42,938 nucleotides of DNA from JAJRXK01 sp964593155 (GTDB lineage Bacteria; Krumholzibacteriota; Krumholzibacteriia; JAJRXK01): contig CAZQHE010000017.1 of assembly GCA_964593155.1 (NCBI GenBank), positions 1 to 42,938 on the forward strand. The letters run 5' to 3'. The notes under the pieces were generated by a model. The model saw nothing but the letters and a program-made list of their open reading frames with translations, did no database searches and was not told where the DNA came from. Positions 1 to 7,158 of the stretch are shown one piece after another (within the stretch, counting starts at the first letter, position 1; every line of letters begins with the position of its first letter). Both the position numbers and the translations under genes were made by a program.

Positions 1-147
1 CTCGCGGAGTGACTGTGGGATTCGGTGTCGAGGCAAGGCTGCCTCCTTAGTTCCGGATGATAATACTCAGAGTCTCTCGGGTCCTTAGTCCCGGCACTTC
101 CTCGTTACCGCCTTGAGGACCACACACGCCGTCAATCGAAACGCCAC
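1..147. other. Non-coding end segment with two similar repeats and a short hairpin
   Basis: No credible gene is seen here. The segment is less GC-rich than its surroundings and lies downstream of the export gene that ends at 148. A 13-bp direct repeat, TCCTTAGTYCCGG, occurs at 44-56 and 82-94 with one mismatch. On the minus strand each copy reads as ACTAAGGA next to GG/CC-rich bases that could form short stems. A perfect dyad GAGGCA-N4-TGCCTC lies at 30-45. GATAAT (plus) and TATTAT (minus) resemble -10 boxes near 58-66, but neither has a convincing -35 box. Function unknown. Confidence 0.4.
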
Positions 148-2484
148 TCAATCCGTCCGCTCAATCACCAACCAAACCGTAGCCACACTCGCAACGATCG
201 CCGAGATCTCACGAAGCGTCTCCAGCCTGGTCGGCCCCTCATCAGGCTCTTTCACCGGCACCACCACCGTAGACCCCGGCCTGACCTCCGGATCCCTCCA
301 GAACCTCCGGATCGGCCGCGACATCCCGTTGGCGTACACCACATGCGTCCCCCACTTGTCCGCCCGCTCGGCGTACCCACCCGCGCGCGACACGTAGTCG
401 GACAACCCCAACCCGTCTTCCCACACGACACTGGTCGAGAAGTTCACCGCCCCGACCACCTTCACCGTGTACGGCTCCGGCGGCACCACGATCTCGTCGC
501 CGGCCTCGAGGATCAGGTCGTGCTCGTCGCCGGGCTTGTCCAGCGCCTTCTCCAGATCCAGCGCCACGTTCCCGATCGAGTCCTGCGACCGCTCCAACCG
601 CGCTCCGGCCAGATACGCCGTCGGCTTCAAGCCCCCGGCCCGCTCGATCACCGAACTCAAGCGCTCGTCCGGACTCTCGAGCGAGTACTCGCCGGGATAC
701 ATCACCTCGCCGCGCAGCTGCACCGTCCGCTGGGTCTGCCACCACGGCAACCGGCGGACCCGCACGCGATCGAAGGGCTCGAGCTCGAACGATCCGTTCA
801 CCTCGAGCCAGTCGTCGCCGAGCTCCACCATGATCACGTCGATGGTCCGCTCGGGCGGGCGTTCGCTGTCGGTCTCCCGCAACGCCTCCACGCGAAGCCG
901 CGCCACCTCGGCCCGCAGCCGGTCGGCCGACTGCCGCAGTCCCCCGGCCTTCAGCACCACGTCGCGCAGGGTCAGGCCCTCGCGCCAGTCGAAGGTCCCG
1001 GGCGAGCGCACCTCGCCGCTCACGGACACGCTGAACCGGTCGTTCACGTCCCAGATCGAGTAGATGGTGAGCACGTCGCGCGGTTGCAACTCCAGGTCGC
1101 GCCCCGGATCGGAGAGCAGTTCCCCCAACGGCACGTCCCGGCTCCGATACGTCCCGTCGTCGTCCACGCGGTCCAACGTCGCACGTTCCAAGAGGGTATC
1201 GTCCCACAGCCCGCCGGCCCGTTCGACCAGCCCGGCCACGGTCTCGCCCTCCACGTACTCGTACCGGCCGGCGTTCTTCACGTTGCCCTGCACCTCGACC
1301 ACGTTCAGCAGACGCTCGGGCACGCGGTCCACGCTCAGGCTGTCGCCGTCGAGCAGCATCGGGTTCGGGTCGGCCCCGAGATCGAGGTCGCGCTGCACGC
1401 GGTCGGGCTCGCCGGGCACACGTTCGGCCGGGGGCAGCACGCGGGTCACGTGCACGAGGTCGGTCACCGCGTCCACCGTGAACCCACCCGCATAGCGCAC
1501 CAGATCGGCCACGCCCTCGCCGGGCTTCAACTCGTAACGCATCGGCCGCCGCACGGCCCCGCTCGCCCGCACCGTCACCTCGCGCATGGGCACGAACACG
1601 GTGTCGCCCTCGCGCAGGATCACGTCGCCGCTGCGCTCGCCGCGCAGCAGGTAGTCGTACAGGTCCACCGTGGCGACCTGTTCGGTGCCGCGCATCACGG
1701 TGACCTTGCGCAGGCTGCCCTGGGCATTCGGGCCGCCGGCGGCGTGCAGAGCCGTGAACACGGTCGACACCGAACTGAGTTCGTAGGCACCGGGGCGGGC
1801 GGCCTCGCCCACCACGAACACCCGGATGGCGCGCAGGCGGCCCAGGCTCACGTCGACGAAGGTCGTCCCGCCCTCGCCGCTGGGGTCGATGCCCGAGTAC
1901 GAGCGGCTCAGTTGCTGGCGGATCGCCCGGGTCAGGTCCTCGAGCGTGCGGTTGGCGGCGCTGATGCGGCCGGCCCGGGGCAGGATGATGGTCCCGTCGC
2001 GGTCGACCACCCGCTCGTGGCGGAACTCCACCTCGCCCCACACGTCGACCACGATCTGGTCGCCGGGGCCGATCAGGTACTCGGCGGGCACGGGGCCGAA
2101 GCTCTGGGGCCCGAACATCGCCGGATCGCCGCGGAAGAAGTCGGCGCCGAAGAGGTCCGAGGGAGCCTCGTCGGCGGTATCACCAGCAGCCTCGGCCACC
2201 ACGGACTCGGCCTGGGTCTGCGACAGGGGCAGCACCACGGCCGGCTGCTCGGGCACCTCGGTGCGGCCGGGTTCGGCCAGGGTGTCCTCGGGGCTCGCGG
2301 CCTCGCCCTGCTCCAGACGCTCGCGCAGCTGGGCGCGCTGTTCGGGCGTCAAGGACTGCAGGCGGCGCAGGTCCTCGGCGGACTGGGCGCCGGCGGGCGC
2401 GGCGCTCGCCAGCACGGCCACCAGGGCCAGGATGGTGCAGAAGGCTCGTCGGATCGGCCGGAGCCGTCGAGCGGGGAGGCTCAC
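148..2484 (-). CDS. Polysaccharide export protein (Wza-like, Poly_export plus six SLBB domains)
   Basis: Outer-membrane export channel component for capsule or exopolysaccharide. The 778-residue protein starts with a signal peptide of about 34 residues ending in AGAQ. A Poly_export domain follows from about residue 135 (YLIGPGDQIVVDVWG). Six SLBB repeats come next, each with the pattern V-x-G-x-V-x-x-P-G-x-Y ending in AGG (for example VQGNVKNAGRYEY and LRGEVMYPGEYSL). A C-terminal hydrophobic helix (EISAIVASVATVWLVI) probably spans the outer membrane, as in Wza; that role is inferred. I chose GTG at 2484 because GAGGA lies 8 nt upstream and the signal peptide follows at once. The frame stays open to 2601, but a likely promoter lies inside that extension. 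At about 780 residues with six SLBB domains it is much longer than Wza (about 380). No polymerase or Wzc kinase lies next to it; the Wzi-like barrel is 8 kb away. Confidence 0.9.
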   Translation of the reverse strand: MSLPARRLRPIRRAFCTILALVAVLASAAPAGAQSAEDLRRLQSLTPEQRAQLRERLEQGEAASPEDTLAEPGRTEVPEQPAVVLPLSQTQAESVVAEAAGDTADEAPSDLFGADFFRGDPAMFGPQSFGPVPAEYLIGPGDQIVVDVWGEVEFRHERVVDRDGTIILPRAGRISAANRTLEDLTRAIRQQLSRSYSGIDPSGEGGTTFVDVSLGRLRAIRVFVVGEAARPGAYELSSVSTVFTALHAAGGPNAQGSLRKVTVMRGTEQVATVDLYDYLLRGERSGDVILREGDTVFVPMREVTVRASGAVRRPMRYELKPGEGVADLVRYAGGFTVDAVTDLVHVTRVLPPAERVPGEPDRVQRDLDLGADPNPMLLDGDSLSVDRVPERLLNVVEVQGNVKNAGRYEYVEGETVAGLVERAGGLWDDTLLERATLDRVDDDGTYRSRDVPLGELLSDPGRDLELQPRDVLTIYSIWDVNDRFSVSVSGEVRSPGTFDWREGLTLRDVVLKAGGLRQSADRLRAEVARLRVEALRETDSERPPERTIDVIMVELGDDWLEVNGSFELEPFDRVRVRRLPWWQTQRTVQLRGEVMYPGEYSLESPDERLSSVIERAGGLKPTAYLAGARLERSQDSIGNVALDLEKALDKPGDEHDLILEAGDEIVVPPEPYTVKVVGAVNFSTSVVWEDGLGLSDYVSRAGGYAERADKWGTHVVYANGMSRPIRRFWRDPEVRPGSTVVVPVKEPDEGPTRLETLREISAIVASVATVWLVIERTD

Positions 2485-2572
2485 CGCGAAGTCCTCGGAT
2501 TCGGGTGGTACGTCGCTTGCGGGCGCACGGTGCAGCCGGGCGCGAGCGGCCTGCGTGCGACCGTTGCGGCGC

Positions 2573-2601
2573 ACCCTAGCGCAGGCCCCGATCACCGGCA
2601 A
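2573..2601 (-). promoter_or_regulatory. Candidate promoter of the export gene
   Basis: On the minus strand TTGCCG (2596-2601), a 17-bp spacer and TAGGGT (2573-2578) form a sigma70-like pair about 90 bp before the GTG at 2484. The same -10 box with the same spacing precedes metH. If real, it rules out a translation start at 2601. Confidence 0.4.
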
Positions 2602-2622
2602 CGCCTAAAGAAGAGGCCCGGT

Positions 2623-2652
2623 TTGGCCGTTTCCGCCCGATGGCGGTACACT
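2623..2652 (+). promoter_or_regulatory. Candidate cysD promoter with a palindrome in the spacer
   Basis: TTGGCC (2623-2628), an 18-bp spacer and TACACT (2647-2652) lie 72 bp before the cysD ATG. The spacer contains the dyad CCGCC-CGAT-GGCGG (2633-2646), which could be a repressor site or chance in GC-rich DNA. The 240 bp between the two divergent genes (2485-2724) holds nothing else I recognise. Confidence 0.35.
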
Positions 2653-2724
2653 CCCGGACCGATCCCCTGTCGCGCGCGGGGCCCGTCCCGCCGTGCCCAC
2701 CTCAGCCCGGACCTGCACCACCCC

Positions 2725-3678
2725 ATGACGGATTCCAGCCACGGGAGTGAGCACTACTCCCTCTCCACCCTCCGCCAGCTCGAGGCCGAGGCCATCCACA
2801 TCATCCGCGAGGTGGCCGCCACCTTCGACAAGCCGGTCATGCTGTACAGCGTGGGCAAGGACTCGTCGGTCATGGTGCACCTGGCGCGCAAGGCCTTCCA
2901 CCCGGCGCCGATCCCCTTCCCGCTGATGGTCATCGACACCACGTGGATGTTCCCGGAGATGTACCAGCACCGCGACCGCACGGCCGAGCGGCTGGGCGTG
3001 GAGATCCTGAGCGAGACGAACTGGCAGGCCAAGGAGCGCGGGGCGAACCCCTTCACCTGGGGCTCGGTGGAGTACACGAACGTCATGAACACGCAGGCCC
3101 TGGTGCGGGCCCTGCGCGAGCACCGCTTCGACGCGGCCTTCGGCGGCGCCCGGCGCGACGAGGAACGCTCGCGCGCCAAGGAGCGCATCTTCAGCTTCCG
3201 CGACGAGCACTCGCGCTGGGACCCGAAGAACCAGCGCCCCGAGCTGTGGGACCTCTACAACACGCGCGTGCACCGCGGCGAGTCGATCCGCGTGTTCCCG
3301 ATCTCCAACTGGACCGAGCTCGACATCTGGCAGTACATCCTGGTCGAGAACATCGACCTGTGCGAGCTGTACTACTCGAAGCCGCGCCGGATCGTCCGGC
3401 GCGACGGGATGCTCATCCCCTACTACACGCCCGACGACCACGAGTACTTCGACCACCCCATGGAGCTGTCCGACGGCGAGCAGGTCGAAGAGGTGTCGGT
3501 GCGCTTCCGCACGCTCGGCGACTGGCCGCTGACGGCCGCCACCGAGAGCACGGCCACCACGGTGCAGGAGATCGTGGCCGAGACCATGATCGCGCGGCAG
3601 AGCGAGCGCTCCACGCGCATGATCGACTACGACCAGGACGCTTCGATGGAGACGAAGAAGCGGGAGGGCTACTTCTAG
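2725..3678 (+). CDS. Sulfate adenylyltransferase subunit 2 (CysD)
   Basis: Small, adenylating subunit of ATP sulfurylase, which makes adenosine 5'-phosphosulfate (APS) from ATP and sulfate together with CysN in the cytoplasm. The 317-residue product (E. coli CysD is 302) carries the PP-loop SVGKDSS at residues 42-48. Further family blocks are IDTTWMFPEMYQHRD, GGARRDEERSRAKERIFSFRD and ISNWTELDIWQYI, and the end is KKREGYF as in other CysD proteins. The frame is open far upstream, but the ATG at 2725 gives the family N-terminus. I see no clear Shine-Dalgarno before it. The stop is one base from the cysNC start, so the two are almost certainly co-translated. Confidence 0.96.
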   Translation: MTDSSHGSEHYSLSTLRQLEAEAIHIIREVAATFDKPVMLYSVGKDSSVMVHLARKAFHPAPIPFPLMVIDTTWMFPEMYQHRDRTAERLGVEILSETNWQAKERGANPFTWGSVEYTNVMNTQALVRALREHRFDAAFGGARRDEERSRAKERIFSFRDEHSRWDPKNQRPELWDLYNTRVHRGESIRVFPISNWTELDIWQYILVENIDLCELYYSKPRRIVRRDGMLIPYYTPDDHEYFDHPMELSDGEQVEEVSVRFRTLGDWPLTAATESTATTVQEIVAETMIARQSERSTRMIDYDQDASMETKKREGYF

Positions 3679-3679
3679 C

Positions 3680-5602
3680 ATGAGCGACATCGTGGGCCAG
3701 GTCACGGTCGAGGAACTGCTGCGCCGCAACGAGGAATCCGAGCTGCTGCGCTTCTCCACCGCCGGCAGCGTGGACGACGGCAAGTCCACGCTGATCGGCC
3801 GTCTGCTGTACGACTCGAAGTCGATCTTCGAGGACCACATGGAAGGCGTCGAGGCGGCGAGCAAGCGCCTGAACCGCAATCTGGACCTCGCCCTGCTCAT
3901 GGACGGCCTGAAGTCCGAGCGGGAACAGGGCATCACCATCGACGTCGCCTACCGCTACTTCTCCACGCCCACGCGGCGCTTCATCATCGCCGACACGCCG
4001 GGCCACGAGCAGTACACGCGGAACATGGTCACCGGCGCGTCGACGGCGAACCTGTCGCTCGTCCTGATCGACGCCAAGAACGGCATCACCACGCAGAGCA
4101 AGCGCCACGGCTTCATCGCCTCGCTGCTGCAGATCCCGCACGTGGTGGTCGTGGTCAACAAGATGGACCTGGTGGACTGGTCGCAGGAGCGCTTCGACGA
4201 GCTGCGCCAGGAGTACTCGGACTTCGCGGCGAAGCTCGAGATCGACGACCTGTCGTTCATCCCGGTGTCGGCCCTGCTGGGCGACAACGTGGTCGAGCGC
4301 AGCGCGAACATGCCCTGGTACCAGGGGCTGTCGCTGATCCAGCACCTCGAGCAGGTGCACATCGCCGGCGACCGCAACCTCATCGACCTGCGCCTGCCGA
4401 TCCAGTACGTGAACCGCCCCAACCACGAGTTCCGCGGCTACTGCGGCACCATCGCCTCGGGCGTGCTGCGCCAGGGCGACGAGGTGATGGTCCTGCCCAG
4501 CGGCCAGACCTCGCGCGTGAGCCGCATCGTGACCTTCGACGGCGACGTCGAGTACGCCTACCCACCGCAGTCGGTCACGGTGTGCCTCGAGGACGAGCGC
4601 GACATCTCGCGCGGCGACATGATCGTCAAGCCGGGCAACCAGCCGCGCGTGGAGCGCCAGGCCGAGGCCATGCTGGTGTGGATGGACGAACAGCCCCTGC
4701 AGGTGGGTTCGCCCTACCTGGTGCGCCACTCCTCGGCCGAGGTGCGCGGCACCGTGGCCGAGCTGCGCTACCGCGTGGACCCGAACCAGCTGCACCGCGA
4801 GGACGCCGACGCCCTGGGCCTGAACGAGATCGGCCGCGTGGAGATGCAGTTCCACGCCCCGCTCATGCTCGACCGCTACTCGGAGAACCGGGCCACGGGC
4901 TCGTTCGTGCTGATCGATCCGCTCACGCACCGCACCGTCGGCGCGGGCATGATCGAGAAGGCGGGCCGCCGCGACGCGATCGCGGTCGCCGAACCGGCCA
5001 GCCGCAACATCACCCGCCACCGCGGCCACGTCACGCCCGAACGGCGCGACGAGCTGCTGGGTCACCGTCCGGCCACGCTGTGGTTCACGGGGCTGAGCGG
5101 ATCGGGCAAGAGCACGGTGGCCTTCGCGCTCGAGAAGCGCCTGGTGGACATGGGCCACAAGGCCTACGTGCTCGACGGCGACAACGTGCGCCACGGCCTG
5201 AACCGCGACCTGGGATTCTCGCCGGCCGAGCGCACCGAGAACCTGCGGCGCATCGCCGAGGTGGCCTGGCTCATGAACGACGCCGGGCTGATCGTGATCA
5301 CCTCGTTCATCGCCCCCTACCGCAGCGACCGGCAGCGGGCGCGCGAGGTGATCGGGCCCGACCACTTCTTCGAGGTGCACGTGGACGCCCCGATCGAGGT
5401 CTGCGAGCAGCGCGACCCGAAGGGGCTGTACGCGAAGGCCCGCCGCGGCGAGATCGGCGATTTCACCGGCGTGAGCGCGCCCTACGAGGCCCCGGAGGCC
5501 CCGGAGGTGCATCTGCCCACCGATCAGCAGTCGGTCGACGAGCTGGTCGATCGGCTGGTCGTGGCCCTGCGGCGGCGGGGCGTGATCCCGGAGGGAACAT
5601 AG
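3680..5602 (+). CDS. Bifunctional sulfate adenylyltransferase GTPase subunit / APS kinase (CysNC)
   Basis: Fusion of the regulatory GTPase of ATP sulfurylase with APS kinase, giving APS and then PAPS. Of 640 residues the first 440 or so are CysN: P-loop GSVDDGKST (29-37), DTPGHEQY (G3), NKMD (G4), then EF-Tu-like beta-barrel domains. The APS kinase domain runs from about residue 450 to the end, with its own P-loop GLSGSGKST near 470, DGDNVRHGLN, and the FIAPYRSDR and RDPKGLY blocks. Both active sites look complete. The same fusion is known as NodQ/CysNC. No PAPS reductase or sulfite reductase is nearby, so the window does not show whether PAPS is used for assimilation or sulfation. The TAG stop lies inside the first palindrome before the next gene. 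Confidence 0.96.
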   Translation: MSDIVGQVTVEELLRRNEESELLRFSTAGSVDDGKSTLIGRLLYDSKSIFEDHMEGVEAASKRLNRNLDLALLMDGLKSEREQGITIDVAYRYFSTPTRRFIIADTPGHEQYTRNMVTGASTANLSLVLIDAKNGITTQSKRHGFIASLLQIPHVVVVVNKMDLVDWSQERFDELRQEYSDFAAKLEIDDLSFIPVSALLGDNVVERSANMPWYQGLSLIQHLEQVHIAGDRNLIDLRLPIQYVNRPNHEFRGYCGTIASGVLRQGDEVMVLPSGQTSRVSRIVTFDGDVEYAYPPQSVTVCLEDERDISRGDMIVKPGNQPRVERQAEAMLVWMDEQPLQVGSPYLVRHSSAEVRGTVAELRYRVDPNQLHREDADALGLNEIGRVEMQFHAPLMLDRYSENRATGSFVLIDPLTHRTVGAGMIEKAGRRDAIAVAEPASRNITRHRGHVTPERRDELLGHRPATLWFTGLSGSGKSTVAFALEKRLVDMGHKAYVLDGDNVRHGLNRDLGFSPAERTENLRRIAEVAWLMNDAGLIVITSFIAPYRSDRQRAREVIGPDHFFEVHVDAPIEVCEQRDPKGLYAKARRGEIGDFTGVSAPYEAPEAPEVHLPTDQQSVDELVDRLVVALRRRGVIPEGT

Positions 5603-5645
5603 CCTTTTCGGCCTATATGTGGACATTATAGGCTCTTTGGCCTAT
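5599..5645 (+). promoter_or_regulatory. Two tandem 18-bp palindromes before the SatD-like gene
   Basis: ATAGCCTTTTCGGCCTAT (5599-5616) and ATAGGCTCTTTGGCCTAT (5628-5645) share the form ATAGSC-N5/6-GCCTAT, with centres 29 bp apart. They sit between the cysNC stop (5600-5602) and the SatD-like start (5678), in a short AT-rich patch within GC-rich DNA. The dyad symmetry, tandem arrangement and position before a gene for an HTH protein suggest an autoregulatory operator. The intervening TTATAG could be part of a -10 box. No binding protein is proven. Confidence 0.65.
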
Positions 5646-5677
5646 CCATGGAGGTGTCCCGTTCCGGAGGTCCCTCC

Positions 5678-6364
5678 ATGGCCCTCGACGTCCACCCGCC
5701 GGTCGCCGTGCTCAGCGGCGACGTGATCGCCTCCAGCACCCTGCCGCTGGACACCCGGCGCCACCTCGCCTCCATCCTGGCGGCGGCCACGGGGACGCTG
5801 CGCGACGCGCTCGGCGCCGCGGCCGTCCCCCTGCCCGTCGACGTCTACGGCGGCGACGCCTGGCAGCTGCTCCTGACCCGGCCGTCGACGTCGCTGCGTG
5901 CCGCGCTGCTGCTGCGGGCGATCCTGCGCTCCGAGCTGGCCGACGAACGCGGCGCCCCGGTCGACACCCGCGTGGTGATCGCCCGCGGCGGCGTGGACTT
6001 CGTCGCCGAGGACCGGGTGTCGCGCAGCGAGGGCGAGGCCTTCCGCCTGTCGGGCCGCACGCTCGCCGAACTCGGCCCGCGCCGGATGGCCTTCGTCCCC
6101 GCCGGACGCTCCCACCTCCACGACTGGGACGTGGTCGCCCGTCTGCTCGACGCGCTCGTCTCGGACTGGACGGCGAAGCAGGCCCGCGCCATGGTGGGCG
6201 CCCTGCAGGGCTGGCGGCAGGACCGCATCGCCGCGCTGTGGGATCCGCCGGTCTCCCAGCCCACGGTGGCCGGACACCTGCGCTCGGCCCACGGCGACAC
6301 GGTCACCGCCGCCGTCGCGGCCTTCGAAGCCCGCCTGGCCTCGCTGGAGGACGACCCCTCGTGA
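5678..6364 (+). CDS. SatD-family protein: cyclase-like N-terminal domain plus C-terminal HTH
   Basis: A 228-residue cytoplasmic protein resembling the SatD family, named for a gene of the Streptococcus mutans sat operon and of uncertain function. The N-terminus has LSGDVIASS (Asp15) and, 45 residues later, YGGDAWQLLL (Asp60), then GEAFRLSGRTLAEL. The order and spacing recall the metal-binding aspartates and the G-x-A-V-N-x-A-A-R-L stretch of class III nucleotidyl cyclases; this is my inference. Residues about 180-205 (WRQDRIAALW then SQPTVAGHLRSA) look like a helix-turn-helix. ATG 5678 was chosen for the CGGAGG 7 nt upstream; ATG 5648 touches the second palindrome and has no such site. The stop overlaps the next start (GTGA), so the DUF3307 protein is translationally coupled and probably a partner. 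It probably binds the two palindromes upstream. Confidence 0.75.
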   Translation: MALDVHPPVAVLSGDVIASSTLPLDTRRHLASILAAATGTLRDALGAAAVPLPVDVYGGDAWQLLLTRPSTSLRAALLLRAILRSELADERGAPVDTRVVIARGGVDFVAEDRVSRSEGEAFRLSGRTLAELGPRRMAFVPAGRSHLHDWDVVARLLDALVSDWTAKQARAMVGALQGWRQDRIAALWDPPVSQPTVAGHLRSAHGDTVTAAVAAFEARLASLEDDPS

Positions 6365-7158
6365 CCGACTCCTGGATCCTGCACCCCGGCCTGCCCCTGC
6401 TCGCCGCGCACGTGCTGGTGGACTTCGTGGTGCAGTCGAACCGCGACGTCGAGCAGAAGACCCGCCTGCACCCGTGGGCCTTCGTGCGCCACGCCCTGCA
6501 GCACGCCGTGGCGGCCTGGGTGTTCGTCGGCGCGTGGACGGCGTGGTGGATCCCGGCGGCCGTGTTCGGCGCGCACGGCGCGATCGACGTCGTCAAGGAA
6601 CTGGTGCGTTCGCGCCTGCGTTCGAGCGGCCGCCTCGACGCGCCGTCGAACCTGCGGCTGTTCTCGGCCGACCAGATCGCCCACGTGCTGTCGCTGGTCG
6701 CCGTCGCCGTCTGGCTCGGCCCGCGCACGGCGGCGGCCCCGTGGCCGGCCGCGGTCCCGGTCGACGCGCTGTTCGTGGTGCTGATCGGTCTGGTCGTCTG
6801 CGTGCGCACCGGCAGCATCGTGATCGCCCTGGCCGTCCGGCGCTTCGAGGGGTCGCTGCGGCAGGCGCACGACGAGGCCTCCGACCGCGCCCTGGGCATC
6901 GAGCCCCGCGGCCTGAGCGGCGGCGGTCAGATGATCGGTGCGCTCGAGCGCGCGCTGATCTTCTTCTTCGTGCTGATCGGCCGGGTGGACGGCGTGGGCT
7001 TCCTGCTGGCGGCCAAGTCGATCCTGCGCTTCGGCGACCTCAACGCGCGCCAGCAGCGCGTCGAAGCCGAGTACGTGATCATCGGCACCTTCATGAGCTT
7101 CGCGTGGGCGCTGTTCGTGGCGTGGCTCACCACGCGCGCGCTCGCCGCGGTCGGCTGA
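6361..7158 (+). CDS. DUF3307 family multi-span membrane protein
   Basis: A 265-residue inner-membrane protein beginning at GTG within the SatD-like stop (GTGA). The N-terminal half matches DUF3307, with four helices each bearing a polar pair four residues apart: His17/Asp21 (HVLVD), His44/His48 (HALQH), His72/Asp76 (HGAID) and Asp104/His108 (DQIAH). Such pairs on one helix face could bind a metal in the membrane. The C-terminal half has GALERALIFFFVLIG and VGFLLAAKSILRFGD, which I believe recur in longer members of the family, then a last helix. No function is established. SatD-like and DUF3307 genes are, to my knowledge, frequent neighbours. The stop (7156-7158) directly abuts the stop of the gene on the other strand. 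Confidence 0.8.
   Translation: MTDSWILHPGLPLLAAHVLVDFVVQSNRDVEQKTRLHPWAFVRHALQHAVAAWVFVGAWTAWWIPAAVFGAHGAIDVVKELVRSRLRSSGRLDAPSNLRLFSADQIAHVLSLVAVAVWLGPRTAAAPWPAAVPVDALFVVLIGLVVCVRTGSIVIALAVRRFEGSLRQAHDEASDRALGIEPRGLSGGGQMIGALERALIFFFVLIGRVDGVGFLLAAKSILRFGDLNARQQRVEAEYVIIGTFMSFAWALFVAWLTTRALAAVG

Noticed and set aside
343..2601. Very long open frames on the plus strand opposite the SLBB export gene
   Set aside because: They are rich in Arg, His and Pro and have no domain. They are mirror frames of a GC-rich gene whose minus-strand translation shows clear export-protein domains.
2485..2601. Start of the export protein at 2601
   Set aside because: The extra 39 residues are Arg-rich without signal features, would overlie a likely promoter, and GTG 2484 has a Shine-Dalgarno and leads directly into a signal peptide.
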